From NCBI RefSeq assembly GCF_035046485.1, contig NC_085137.1:42401155-42465154 (forward strand): a DNA stretch of 64,000 bases, in the 5' to 3' direction. The DNA is from Aedes albopictus (lineage: Eukaryota > Arthropoda > Insecta > Diptera > Culicidae). Numbering within the stretch: the stretch's first letter is position 1; each line of letters begins with the position of its first letter. The translations under genes and the position numbers were made by a program. Below the pieces are notes generated by a model. That model worked only from the letters and a program-made list of their open reading frames with translations. It did no database searches and had not been told where the DNA came from. Below, one piece after another: positions 21,310 through 31,739 of the stretch.

Positions 21310-22478
21310 TTAGGAGTTAGGCCTAAAATTGTTAAAGTTCCCTATAAAATTGCCCATTTCAAACATCGTTACTGCACTCATCTCCATAAAAACGCCGGCT
21401 CTCGCTGCAATAATGGGACGGCGAATCGGTGTGAATTAGACGAGAAAGTGCACCGAAAAATTAGACGGGTTGAAAAGGCAGCATCCGGGCTCAACCCCGA
21501 AGCCAAGGTCTTTTTTGCCTTGAGCTGTGGTGCGAGTTTGATGTGTGAAACCGAACAAGCGAAGTACGTGAGATATACCCGAGACCGTGGGTGATAGCTC
21601 CTTGGGACAGTGTTCGATCCGGTGCTCCGCCAAGCCCGTAGAGTTCCCAGAGACCGCGATAACCCAGTGTCCGGAAGAAGAGGACACCACGTTTTTAGAA
21701 AGTGTAGATTGCGATCCCCCGGAGGGACGAGTAACTTCGTGATATAGGGCTCTCAACCAGACCGCGTGTGCGATTAGTGTCGAGAGATCCGTGTTCCCCT
21801 TTGGCGCGTTCTCGACAGTGCGAGAATAGTGAACCGCGTTAACGGGAAGTGAGGATTTTGATACCCCGTAGAAACGATGGGCCTCGTGGAATAGACCTCC
21901 CCGGCGGACCGTGTGTGTTAAGCAGTGAGAAAGACCAATTGATGACGAAAAGCTGATCCGAAACCGGAAGTACTCCGATGTGTGACGTCTCGGCAGGGTC
22001 GCCGTATTGAGTAAAGTGCGTGTGTGAATAGTGCCAACGAAGAGAACCCAGCGACCAACGACGGTGTGGGCCATCGTAGCTCCCCAAACTCACTCTCATC
22101 CGGCTAGGTGCCCCTGGGATGAGACTCAGGTAAGTCACTCACATGCTCCATATCACCTATTAAAGGCAAATAGCCTACTTACAATACCCGAGGCAGAATC
22201 ACTACGCAATTTGTTGGTTGAAACTCGAAAAGCTGGTCGTCTGCAGCGGTATGTTTTGTTGAATCTAGAATCAAATGGTCCGTTTTTAGAAACGGTCGTA
22301 TTTTGCTTAGCGGGTCGATAAAGCTCTCGAATTGTCCGGTGATCCGGAATCCGCATCTATAAACCCGCTTATTGAAAATGAAGACCACTTCTACTTCCTT
22401 TTTGTCCCAGTGCTCGTTTGTAAAACTTGTGGTGGACATAAGGGAACATTTATTTATTACGTAACGCTAAATTCGACA
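21310..22478. repeat. GC-rich block with degenerate ~146-bp repeats; class unknown
   Basis: The plus-strand segments starting near 21691 and 21837 align loosely over about 95 bp (each has CGTT, AAGTG, GAT, CCCC, CAGACC/GCGGACC, GTGTG in order), giving a period near 146. A 212-codon minus ORF (21436-22074) runs through both units, probably because the GC-rich repeat lacks stop codons. It may be an LTR or leader region of a retroelement, but no LTR boundary or gag/pol was found. Confidence 0.4.
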
Positions 22479-22634
22479 TTTCATTACACGTCCCTGCATT
22501 TTCTTTATGCAGAACAATTTTCGGCGGTTGTCCAACACGCTATTTCTTTGGACGGTTTTCATTACACGTCCCTGCATTTTCTTTGTGCAGAATTATTTTC
22601 GGCGGTTCCACATGCCATTGATTCGCTCCAAAGC
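22479..22634. repeat. Two tandem 78-bp units
   Basis: TCATTACACGTCCCTGCATT occurs at 22481 and again at 22559. Both are followed by TTCTTT.TGCAGAA.. and TTTTCGGCGGTT. The overlapping 158-codon ORF owes its internal repetition to this and is not a recognisable gene. Confidence 0.75.
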
Positions 22635-22978
22635 GAAAATTCCGTTTATGCTTACCTTGTTTTACCAATCATACCAGCCTCGAGTTACCGCGAGTATTTA
22701 ACGACTCCATTCCCAATTACCGATTACCTTATCTGCTGCCACACACACCACGTCGTTTGTTTGCCTTTACTACGAAAGCGTGATCACAAGTGCCGAACAA
22801 TAACATGATCAAGCATGCACGCAGGGATCGACTGACGACTATCACGTGCTATCAGTCGACAACGAGAGTCAACCATACCACCGCGCCTGGGTGTATGTGA
22901 ATGTGCTCAAACCGTTGCATACACATCCACAACGGCTCGATAAAAAAAACTACTCCGCATTCTCAGCTCGTCGCGTTT
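22635..22978. other. Intergenic stretch, nothing recognised
   Basis: Balanced base composition with CAC/GTG-rich words. GACTGACG..CGTGCTATCAGTCGAC near 22830-22858 is weakly self-complementary. No gene or element end is supported. Confidence 0.3.
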
Positions 22979-22986
22979 GTAGCACT

Positions 22987-23427
22987 CAGGGATGAGAAAT
23001 GTACTGGAAAAAACGGTTACCGGCTGTACATTTGACATTTTTCCACACGAACATCATAGGCTCAGCCAAACTCAAACTGTTCGAAACTGTTTTCGCATTT
23101 TTATGCGTTTCAAACCGCTTCTAGACAAACTTCTTTACATGCTTCACAAAGCTAAGAGTGTGCTCTAGCTATTTGTGGAAATCGATTAAAATTATTTATT
23201 AAAACAAATGAGTTATTAGCAGTTGAAAATATTTGACATTTTTCGCAATCACCCGCCTCATCTTGACTGCTCATAAATATTTTCGTGGGGAAGCGAAACC
23301 CGTCAAGCGTCTGCTTGACTGCCATCGGCGCGGCGTCTGATGGTATTGGTGCTGCCGTTGTTTTGTTTTTATTTTACTGCCAGTATCGATGAACGGAAAA
23401 GAGAAAAAAGTATTTTTGCCATCCCTG
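22987..23427. mobile_element. hAT-type MITE with 8-bp target duplication
   Basis: The 441-bp element starts CAGGGATGAGAAATGTACTG and ends ...CATCCCTG, whose inverse CAGGGATGGCAAAAATACT matches the left end. The perfect 8-bp duplication GTAGCACT lies at 22979-22986 and 23428-23435. CAG..CTG ends with an 8-bp duplication are hAT hallmarks. No transposase. Confidence 0.85.
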
Positions 23428-23435
23428 GTAGCACT

Positions 23436-24032
23436 AAACACTTCACATACACAAACAATCCACTTGTTCTCACTGTTTACATGCCAAGTGATTCTACCTA
23501 CCTTTTTGATTAACTTGAAATAAATTATGATGCACTCCTGGCAGGATCGCCAATGTGAATATTACGCAACTCACTATAACAATCCGTTTCCGACATTCTT
23601 AGCAAACTGCAGTAGAATCACTTAGCATGATACGGGACCTCGCAATACAGGCGACTGGCTCCACCAAAGCTCCTCTCCTCAATGAGCCAGCAACACATTC
23701 ACTGTCTCGTCATGATGATTGTTCTCACCGATGCTTACTACACGGAGAGACGAAACTACCCAAAAGTGAGTTCTTTCCACCCAACTTCGGGGTTGCATGC
23801 GTCAAGCCAATTTTGAGTTGATGGAATCGATGTTTATGTTGGGTTGTTCCCGCTTGCTTCCATCCTCATCGCCATCTCCATCGAAATACGATAAGCCTAT
23901 GTCATTTGCTGTCTGCGGTTTCTAACAAATCGTCTTCGTAGTCCAACTTTACCATCTCCTGCTATTTACAATCGCTTCGTCGCTTTCTTAAATTCGGCTC
24001 TGTTATTACCAATGTCCTTCCAATTCCAACAC
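23436..24032. other. Intergenic stretch, nothing recognised
   Basis: C/T-rich in places. The 64-codon ORF at 23627 shows no family features. No repeat ends were identified. Confidence 0.3.
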
Positions 24033-24040
24033 GCTAACGC

Positions 24041-24330
24041 CGCTCAGCACAAAAGTGCATAATTTCCAGACTACACCAAAAATGTGTAACCCTTGCACAT
24101 TCACAAAATCAGCTCCTGTGTCTGCAAAATCGTTAAATTCGCAAAAAAATTTTGTACAGCAATCTAGCTAGGTTTACTAGTGACCTTGAAAAACAAAAAA
24201 AAAAATATCGACATTTCGCATCTAGACGAGTGTACGAGCTGTTTTTGAGAATGTGTAGCTGTAACACATTTTTGTGTGGTCTGGAAATTATGCACTTATG
24301 AGTAGGGCTTACACATTTTAGTGCTGAGTG
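24041..24330. mobile_element. Foldback MITE with CGCTCAGCAC ends
   Basis: CGCTCAGCACAAAAGTGCAT with TAATTTCCAGACTACACC is mirrored by GTGTGGTCTGGAAATTATGC and TTTTAGTGCTGAGTG. The internal ACACATTTTTGTGTGG also pairs with CCAAAAATGTGT. About 290 bp, non-coding; an extra AGTAGGGCTTACACA insertion sits in the right arm. Confidence 0.65.
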
Positions 24331-24617
24331 GTTTTACTGTGAACGAACATCCGTCCATATCCACCGCTTGTCTACCGCTGGATTTCCACGTGAAAAAAGG
24401 TCTTTCAACTTTTTCCCGGGATTTTGTAGATTAGTGCTTTATGCATGTTTCCTTTCCTGACACTTCGGCATCGGCGCACGTCTTAGACATGGCTGAGTAC
24501 AAACAATGCTCATCTCCAGCGATATTTTTTACCAGCAATGCACCACTGTCGTACTGCATTACTTCCATTTTTCACTGCTATCCCTGCTTACTGCTATCAC
24601 TCATGATACTCAGATAC

Positions 24618-24830
24618 ATAAGCGACCCGATTTTGTCAGCCCCTTTTCGGAACACATTTTTTGCTCTCTTCAAAAACTCAAACAGTTTTTCAAACTTTTT
24701 ATTCCTTCATGTTCTACATCTCGGCAGTAGTTTGATGATAAATATTAATAAATTGCTAAAAATGTGACCGTAAGATAATGAGAGCAAAAAGTTCGTCGCA
24801 AAATGGGGCTGACAAAATCGGGTCCTTACT
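24618..24830. mobile_element. Foldback MITE with GACCCGATTTTGTCAGCCCC ends
   Basis: GACCCGATTTTGTCAGCCCC at the left end is repeated exactly in inverted orientation at the right (GGGGCTGACAAAATCGGGTC). Length is about 210 bp. The ORFs at 24441 and 24506 cross its left end and are artefacts. Confidence 0.75.
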
Positions 24831-24866
24831 GTACATGAAAATAGAAAAGAAATATTAGTAGCGCTT

Positions 24867-25172
24867 TTGGTGATTCTTTCACGACGGCCATTCAGATTGG
24901 TTCAACGGATGCAGATGCGAAGATCATCCCTGCTGACTAGCAGCGTTCATCAAACTCAGTTGAAGTTGAAACTTAAAATATACGAACACGAAGAGCAACA
25001 AATAGACGAGCGCAAATATTCTAAAAAAAAGAATGATCTTCCAGCCGATCTTCAAGTGATCCTCACAAGCAACATCTTTCGTTCAGGCACTTTTGAATGT
25101 CCGTGTGCAACTTGTTCTCACAAGAAATCTGCCTCGACCAAGTTGACAGAACGCGCCCATACCCTTTTCTGA
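24867..25172 (+). CDS. Unassigned 101-codon ORF, possible retroelement gag remnant
   Basis: The product has a charged, helix-prone middle (LKLKIYEHEEQQIDERKYSK, residues about 33-52) and a C-terminal PCATCSHKK stretch. The charged helix is loosely reminiscent of BEL/Pao gag regions, but I cannot show homology. No promoter, splice signals or neighbouring retroelement genes were seen. It may equally be a random opening. Confidence 0.2.
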   Translation: MVILSRRPFRLVQRMQMRRSSLLTSSVHQTQLKLKLKIYEHEEQQIDERKYSKKKNDLPADLQVILTSNIFRSGTFECPCATCSHKKSASTKLTERAHTLF

Positions 25173-25205
25173 ATCGAAGCGCAGGGGAATTGTATTCTTA
25201 ATCTA

Positions 25206-25420
25206 GGGTATCGCGCCACTTGGGCGGTGGCTTCTATATTCGTCTGTTTTCTACTATAACTCAGTCAATTTTGAATCAATTCACTTAAAATGTTGTACAC
25301 GGGTAGATACTATACCTATCTCACCACATTCAAAAAGTTGTGTCAATTGGTTCAAATTTGACTGAGTTATAGTGGAAAACAGACGATTATAGATGCCACC
25401 GCCCAAGTGGCGCCATTCCC
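25206..25420. mobile_element. TA-flanked foldback MITE (family with 17121-17332)
   Basis: The left end GGGTATCGCGCCACTTGGGC and the inverted right end GGGAATGGCGCCACTTGGGC match at 18 of 20. The arms continue through CGTCTGTTTTC and CTATAACTCAGTCAA for about 90 bp each. TA flanks both sides (25204-25205 and 25421-25422). Length is 215 bp. Confidence 0.78.
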
Positions 25421-25422
25421 TA

Positions 25423-27478
25423 GTACATAAAACATAATTCTGATTGAAAAAAAAAAAAACAAAACATGGATTAACAAATATCGTTTTATGGCACTTCTGC
25501 GTAGCCGTGCAAAAATAGTTCATGCCGAACAGCAGTATGAATCTCTCTGCTTGTTCTCTTTGCTGCTCTAAGACCAAGCCCACTCATGGGCTCCATTAAG
25601 CGTTTTAACGTTAAGTAGAGCCCCGAGCAAAGAAGCGAACCGCACTGGTCGCTGCTAAGTAGGGCTCGAAAGCGAAAAGTTTACGTACGGTTCGTAGCAG
25701 CGCTTAGAATATAGAGACACGCAAAGTACGGTCTCTATCCGTAGGCTCGTGCGCTCTCTCGCGTTTAGCTCTCTGGGTAGCGTAAAGAGGAGACGAAAGA
25801 ACATGAGTATGGATTTGTTGCCAGGTATATAGGTTCCAGAGAATGATTTTCTTGTTTTGTATAGGTAGGAATTTATTTTAGTTTGCATCAAATAATTAAA
25901 ATTTTTATTTTTACTTGCTTTGAAATTTTCAACCAAATAATATCATAGATCGTTACACGAATAACACAACAAATTGTCTGACATACATTTGTGATAGAGT
26001 GACAATACAAACGCAGAAAAATAATAGGTTTAAATTGACAAGCTTTGCTCAAGTATGTTATGAATAAAGTTTTCCCTTCTTCGCCAATTTTAGGATCATG
26101 CATAACGAAAATGTATTGATTTTCTCTTAAAAATAGTCACGATTGTCCATAATCGCACCTTTAGTTTTTGATTCGGCCGATCGTTTCGAAACTAATATTT
26201 GAAGAAATGTATAGTGATTCAGTGAGTTTTGCTATTTTAACACGTACATGTTTGAGCCGTGGTTTCTACGCAGCAAGTAAAGTTTGGTTTCGCACATTCA
26301 GAAAAATATCCAAATAAATAACTCGCGAAGTTCGTTCCGACAAGTTCCAAAATTATCGTCATCCGTTTCAGATTTCGGTGAGAAGATGTGCGTTTCTAAT
26401 CCGAAAAGATACCATTTGACGGTAATAAGTGACCACAAGGTTTTCTTTCTTCACTTTCCGGGCTGAGATCCCCCACTTTGAAAGAGCTGTGCCCCGCCTT
26501 TCATTTTGTCGTGTATATTTCGAAAAAGGCAAAGGAGTTTTGGTTTGATTGCTGTTTTTGAAAATGGTGGTCGTCAGTGGGTGGTTTATTAAATATAAAT
26601 TTAAAAATATAAATTAAATAAACGAGACATTATAAAGAAAGTGTGCGAAATGGGTAACTTCACCCTTGTAGAAACAATAGGGCAAAACAGAAAAAAATCT
26701 GCGAAGACCCCATGTGAATAACACCGATCATACAGAATAGGAGGTTCGACATTAGATCTATAAAAACAACCCAACAATTGGGGAGATCTTTCCAATATTA
26801 CACATTTATTCATAGCTCTATTATCCACATTTTGATATATTTAAAACATATTCATCAACATGTAATCTGGATCGTTTAGTACAATATGTCCACGCATCCT
26901 TCCTCCCCTGTAAATTCGAGAAGTACCTTGCCGAAAGAAATATTCTGTACTCCAAGTATTTCGAAGAATCATCTTTGCGCGTAAATACAACGCAGTAGAC
27001 CTGGCCGCTTTAATGCATGTTTTTTTGTTTGTATTAACGTGTATTTTAACTTAAATGCTAATTCCACACTTTTGATGCATGTGTCATATCTCTGATATGC
27101 TGCAAGCATCAATATTGAGAAGAAAAGTAACACGATTGCTTTCCAGGGTGATTCCGTACTGGCTGCGTATGTATGAGATTAGATAAGAGTAGTTACGATT
27201 TTTCAAAGATGCTTTGACTGTACCTTACTCAATCCAGATGTCATTGAAATACCGACAAAAATCTAAAAAAAAATAGTCGAGCTGCCAAGTTTCATCAATT
27301 AAAATAGGCGGTGTGCAGGACTGCCATATTGTAGGTTCCTCGTTATAGAAAAAGCAAGGTGTTGGATGTTACAATACAACAATTGTTGTATGAAGTGCCA
27401 AAAAGGAGAGGGGGCTCATTATGTACTTTGACAAATACGCAGTCTACTTCAAGCGCATAGAATCTGCTTCTAACAAAA
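25423..27478. other. Long intergenic stretch without supported genes
   Basis: ORFs here are at most about 100 codons and have no recognisable motifs. A hairpin word AGCCCACTCATGGGCT at about 25577 recurs in inverted context near 29940. The 25600-25800 part is less AT-rich. No element ends or RNA genes are supported. Confidence 0.35.
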
Positions 27479-27487
27479 TATTCATAT

Positions 27488-27767
27488 CTCTCTCTCTCTT
27501 CTTGGCGTAACGTCCTCCTGGGACAAAGCCTGCTTCTCAGCTTAGTGTTCCATGAGCACTTCCACAGTTTTTAACTGAGAGCTTCCTCTGCCAATGACCA
27601 TTTTGCATGTGTATATCGTGTGGCAGGCACGAAGATACTCTATGCCCAAGGAAGTCAAGGAAATTTCCTTTACGAAAAGATCCTGGACCGACCGGGAATC
27701 GAACCCGTCACCCTCAGCATGGTCATCCTGACTACCCGTGCGTTTACCGCCTCGGCTATATGGGCCC
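27488..27767 (-). mobile_element. tRNA-derived SINE, GGCCCATATAGCC family (copy 3)
   Basis: The minus-strand copy has the same head and body as 10877-11167 and a (GA)n 3' tail. Its B-box reads GGGTTCGATTCCC. The 9-bp duplication TATTCATAT flanks it at 27479-27487 and 27768-27776. Confidence 0.88.
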
Positions 27768-27789
27768 TATTCATATACCAGCATCCAAA

Positions 27790-28371
27790 AAATCGCATTA
27801 TATATTAATATTTCCGATTGATGCTTTGTAACTAAAAGGTTGTGACTGAGTATAGAATTAGCTGATGTTAAAATACACGTTAATGAAAAAAGGTTGCGCA
27901 AACTTATCGCAGACTGTTAGAAGACAGTTTCTACTATGACCAGGATTCATGAATCTTGACCTACGCGAAGTTGTAAAGGAGACAACTATGTTATAAATGT
28001 GTTGGAAATGCAAGGGATGTAATTATTCAATAAACCTAATTATTAAAAAAGATGCTCAAAATCTCAAATTCAGATAAATTTCTTGCGAGAAAGGCAACAT
28101 GGATATCGAAGAGATGGATATTATTTTAGATAAAAATTCAACCTACAAGTCATACAGTAAGCAACAAACATATAATTTAAAAAAAGATGGCTTGAATTCC
28201 GGGGTTAAATACAATCATACATTATTGAGAAAATGATATCTTTAAACGCACCAAAACTAGTACAAATCTCCAAGGGAATTATTTATTTGAGTTCAATTTT
28301 TACTAACTGTTTTCAGTCTTATCCAAAACCCCTTCTTTCAAAATATGAGCACAGATTATTATACCGTCGAT
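27790..28371. other. AT-rich intergenic stretch, nothing recognised
   Basis: No ORF, RNA or repeat end could be supported. Confidence 0.4.
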
Positions 28372-28373
28372 TG

Positions 28374-29719
28374 GGGTGACAATGGGTCTGGGGGGTGAGA
28401 TTGGGTCAAAATGGAGAAACATAAAATTTGAAATAACTCGTCAACTATCGCTAATTTATATTGGAAACTTTATATTATTTCAAAGAGGAGATGTTTTTAA
28501 ACATCATGATGCAGAATAAGATGTTTAGCAATAATCGTTTTTTGTTAAATTTGTGGCTAAACTTATGTGATGAAACTACTAGTAAATCACTCTGAAAAAA
28601 TTTCTCCTTCGCAATGTTCCACACAAGCACCTAACCATAAATTTTCTTATAAGTAGTTAGCTGTAGATATTACCTGGTTGATGCAACGAAAAAAGTGGGC
28701 TGTCAATGCACTTTTTATTTAAAAATTCAATATTTTCGACCCTATGTCTAAATATTAAGAATGGGGGTGAGATTGGGTCAAGCAAGTTATCGACTGCACA
28801 TAACCTTAACTAAAAATTCAACTTGTTATCCAGTCCCCAATTGACTTTAAAGTGGTGCCATGTTTACCGTATCTTCATAAAAGCACTTTTTTTTTTCGAA
28901 AATATGTCGAAGAAGCGTCAAGCAGTGTGTTCATACGTTTAGTGCCTAAAATCATTTATAAAAATACACTCATGCGTTTGGACAGCTCCTCTAATCACCA
29001 TCTAGCCTTTAGTGTACTGCATATTCGTTTAAATGTTATTGCGAGAGAGGGTTCAATAATGTGAAATGTTGTATAACATAATATTTGAACGACCCTCTAT
29101 CTTGAGAGGCCAATGATCATGTTGATCATGTTGATCATGTGTAAGAGTTTATAACGGAGGACTTAATTAAACATTTCTTATGCAGTATACTAAAAATATC
29201 ATTTTTTTTTTCAATCAATCTTTCAATGCGTCCTTCCCTCATTGTAATCTTCCTCCCTCCTCTCTTGGAGGTTGAAACCTTAAATGAGGATGATTATGGT
29301 GGCTAAAAATGGCGATACAACATACAAACGTTATTCTATCAAATTTCAACCATTTTTTCGGTTGTATTAGCCCTCTTAGGTGGATTTATCATCTTTTAAA
29401 ATTACCTAGATTATTATTCGTCATGGTAACTTTGTATTTTAAATAGATTTACTAGTTATGATCAATAAAATTAACTTATATTCTTAGATAGGTGACTTCG
29501 AATACTTTGACCCATTCTCACCCCCTCTAAGGGGTGAGATTGGGTCAATTTTCAATCATTTGTAGTTAAGTACGTAATTCATATAATGTGATACTTTCTT
29601 GCTAAACTTTTATTACCATACATACCAAATAAAAAGTTATTCCGACTTCAATTGCATTTGTTATTTAACAAACAATCTTTGAGTATCCTTTTTTGACCCA
29701 TTCTCACCCCCAACGACGG
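28374..29719. mobile_element. TA-flanked non-autonomous DNA transposon, 1346 bp
   Basis: The left end CCGTCGATTGGGGTGACAAT and the inverted right end CCGTCGTTGGGGGTGAGAAT match at 17 of 20, both continuing into GGGTC. TA flanks both sides (28372-28373 and 29720-29721). The terminal phrase GGGGTGAGATTGGGTCA is repeated internally near 28765 and as a back-to-back inverted pair near 29510-29550. No transposase is readable, so it would depend on an enzyme in trans. Confidence 0.75.
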
Positions 29720-29721
29720 TA

Positions 29722-30466
29722 CTGAATAAGATTTGCAATAACACTATAGAAATACACAAAATATTGCGATGATTTACAGAAGTGCAAAAAACCAATGGTA
29801 CGGATAGAATAGAGACCACCGGTTCGCAAAGGCGACCGATCATTATTTTACTCACATGGAAACGAACGACCGGTGCGAAAATGGGTGGATAGCGAAATTA
29901 AAAATCGTTAACGACGTGCTGTTGCGTGTGTAGTATGAAGCCCACGAGTGGGCTTGGTCTAATAGTGCTATAGGGTAAACCTCCCAAATAGTAACAAATA
30001 ATCCACAATTATTTCAAAATATCTCCAGCGACTCTTTCTGAAAGTTCTTTGAAAGTTTCAATACATTTCTGCAACAGTACCCAAAATAAAGATCCCATTG
30101 AAAACTTCTTCTGCGATAGCTCCAGCGTTTTCACCTTGAAATGGTTTTGAAATTCCTTAGGAGTTTTTTCAAGAATTCCTGCAAAAGTTTCTTCGTATTT
30201 TTTTACGAAACACTATCGGGGATCCAATGAGGCGTTTATTAGGGTATTCGGTAAATTCTTGGTGTATATCCTTTAGCATTCTGAATCGTAGATCTGTTCA
30301 AACAGTCCTTCACACTCTGTCAGCGACATAAACCATTTAATGTCCCTGTCTCATCGTCGTCGTGCCCGTTAATCCGTCCATCGTTGTTTTCTTATTGCCA
30401 TCCCGTCCAGGCTACCAACAGAATCATCTTGTACCTCTAGTTGGCAACTGGTGGCGTAGTAAGGTA
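29722..30466. other. Intergenic stretch, nothing recognised
   Basis: It contains the hairpin word AGCCCACGAGTGGGCT near 29942 and scattered AGTTTC-rich degenerate sequence at 30000-30200. No gene. Confidence 0.35.
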
Positions 30467-30467
30467 A

Positions 30468-30600
30468 GGGGGCGTCCATAAATGATGAAGCTTTTTAGAG
30501 GGGAGCGAGCCATATATGTATTAGGCATGGACAAATATGCTACGAGGGGGGAGGGGCAAAAATCGGCTAAAAAATGCAACGTTATTTTTGGACGTTCCCA
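30468..30600. mobile_element. Small MITE with GGGGGCGTCCATAAAT end
   Basis: GGGGGCGTCCATAAATGATG is mirrored imperfectly by GTTATTTTTGGACGTTCCC about 110 bp later. It resembles the GGGGCTGTCCATAAACCACG ends at 59934, so both belong to a broad group of GTCCATAAA-ended MITEs. Target duplication is unclear. Confidence 0.55.
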
Positions 30601-31200
30601 AACTGTTTAGCTATGGTCTAGCTGACATCTAACTGACGAAGAAAACTACACAACATATGCGAACATTTCCTGCAATCTCAAAAACACTACATCCGATTCT
30701 TTTTTGCACGGGTATGGTTTTTGCTCAATTTTGAACCGATTCTCATAAAATATTGTACACATGTAGGCACGATTAGTACTATCCTTGGTACTATCGTGTT
30801 CTAATTCAAAAACTAGCAGATTTCAGCTATTACCACACCTATGAGCGAATGAAACCCTATTCCAAATGAGTAGTAAGTATCTAAGTGCTTACTAATTAAT
30901 AATTAGTGGATCCATCCATGTCAAAAGGTGAATTCACTAATTATGAACGTTATTGTTTGCCCCTTGTGTCCAGCAAACCGACACATCAAAATACGATTCA
31001 CGCTTCGTTGACCACCGTCTTCTTCATGCGTACGTGTAGATTGTCGGGAACTTAACAACTTCACAACTATCGACGTTTTCGTGGTACCTATAGACCAATC
31101 CTGAAGAATCATTCAAGCTTCACCCAAATATATGCCTTCCGCTTTCAATTATCGAAAAATAGTCAATTTATATGGGTTGAACCCGATGTGATCGAGTAAC
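30601..31200. other. Upstream region of the third Trp-rich gene
   Basis: Near 30718-30800 it carries a fragment (TTTTGAACCGATTCTCATAAAATATTGTACAC) of the 25206-type MITE. No other element was recognised. The region directly upstream of 31218 may contain regulatory sites, but none is identifiable by eye. Confidence 0.35.
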
Positions 31201-31217
31201 GTTCACTATTTTTCGAC

Positions 31218-31254
31218 TATAAAACCGAGTTTGGAGTCAGTTAGAAGTATCAGT
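31218..31254 (+). promoter_or_regulatory. Core promoter of the 31325 gene
   Basis: TATAAAA at 31218-31224 is followed by an initiator-like TCAGTT. The A of the second TCAGTT (31252) is 34 bases from the TATA start, the same spacing as in the copy A/B genes. Confidence 0.75.
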
Positions 31255-31324
31255 TAGCTAGCAACGCTTCTGCAAACACTTCCTGGAGCTTCCAACGCAC
31301 AGTGGAAAATTGTATCATTCTAAA

Positions 31325-31722
31325 ATGAAGGTTTGTTTGGTTCGATTACTCGTGAAACATTTTCTTCTAACATGATTTTTACCCAAAAACAGTTCACAAT
31401 CGCAGCCCTTGCCCTTCTGATGGCCATTGCCACCGAGGCTTCTCCCGTGGTTCCCTACACAGCTGGCGTAGTGGCGTACGATAACGCATGGCCAGTTGCC
31501 ACCACTGGAGCTGCCTGGCCCCCGTACTGGTCTGGTAACGCACACTACGGATACGGTGCATGGCCAGCCTACGGAAAGAGCTACGGATACTCGAATGCTT
31601 GGGCTCCGACTGTTGTGTCCACCACCAAGGTCGTCGATGGAGGTCTGTGGAACTATGCCCCGTACGGACATGGATACGGACACGGATACGGATACGGACT
31701 GGGATATTCCAAGTATTGGTAG
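31325..31722 (+). CDS. Secreted Gly/Tyr/Trp-rich cuticle-like protein, short relative of copies A/B
   Basis: Exon 1 is 31325-31330 (ATG AAG), the intron is 31331-31392 (62 bp, GT..AG), and exon 2 is 31393-31722, for 111 residues. Residues 1-18 are a signal peptide. The mature part has WP.YG and AW.P repeats and a C-terminal His/Gly/Tyr array (YGHGYGHGYGYGLGYSKYW). Gene structure, residue bias and the AWPAYGKSYGYSNAW segment link it to 3718-4316 and 7355-7950, but it lacks their Trp/Asn array. Overlapping ORFs at 31315-31911 on the other strand are shadows. An extracellular structural role is inferred from composition only. Confidence 0.87.
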
Positions 31723-31739
31723 ATTGGGACGGTGAATGT

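Noticed and set aside
21436..22074. 212-codon minus ORF as a protein gene
   Set aside because: It crosses degenerate tandem units and shows no domain, splice or promoter signal. Open frame is expected from GC-rich sequence. It is reported as a repeat-region finding instead.
22332..22808. 158-codon plus ORF with internal repetition
   Set aside because: The repetition is the 78-bp DNA repeat read in frame. No recognisable protein.
27607..27831. Recurrent ORF with CGRHEDTLCPRKSRKFPLRK
   Set aside because: Found in all SINE copies (also near 9464, 10814 and 33663). It is SINE sequence read in frame, not a conserved gene.
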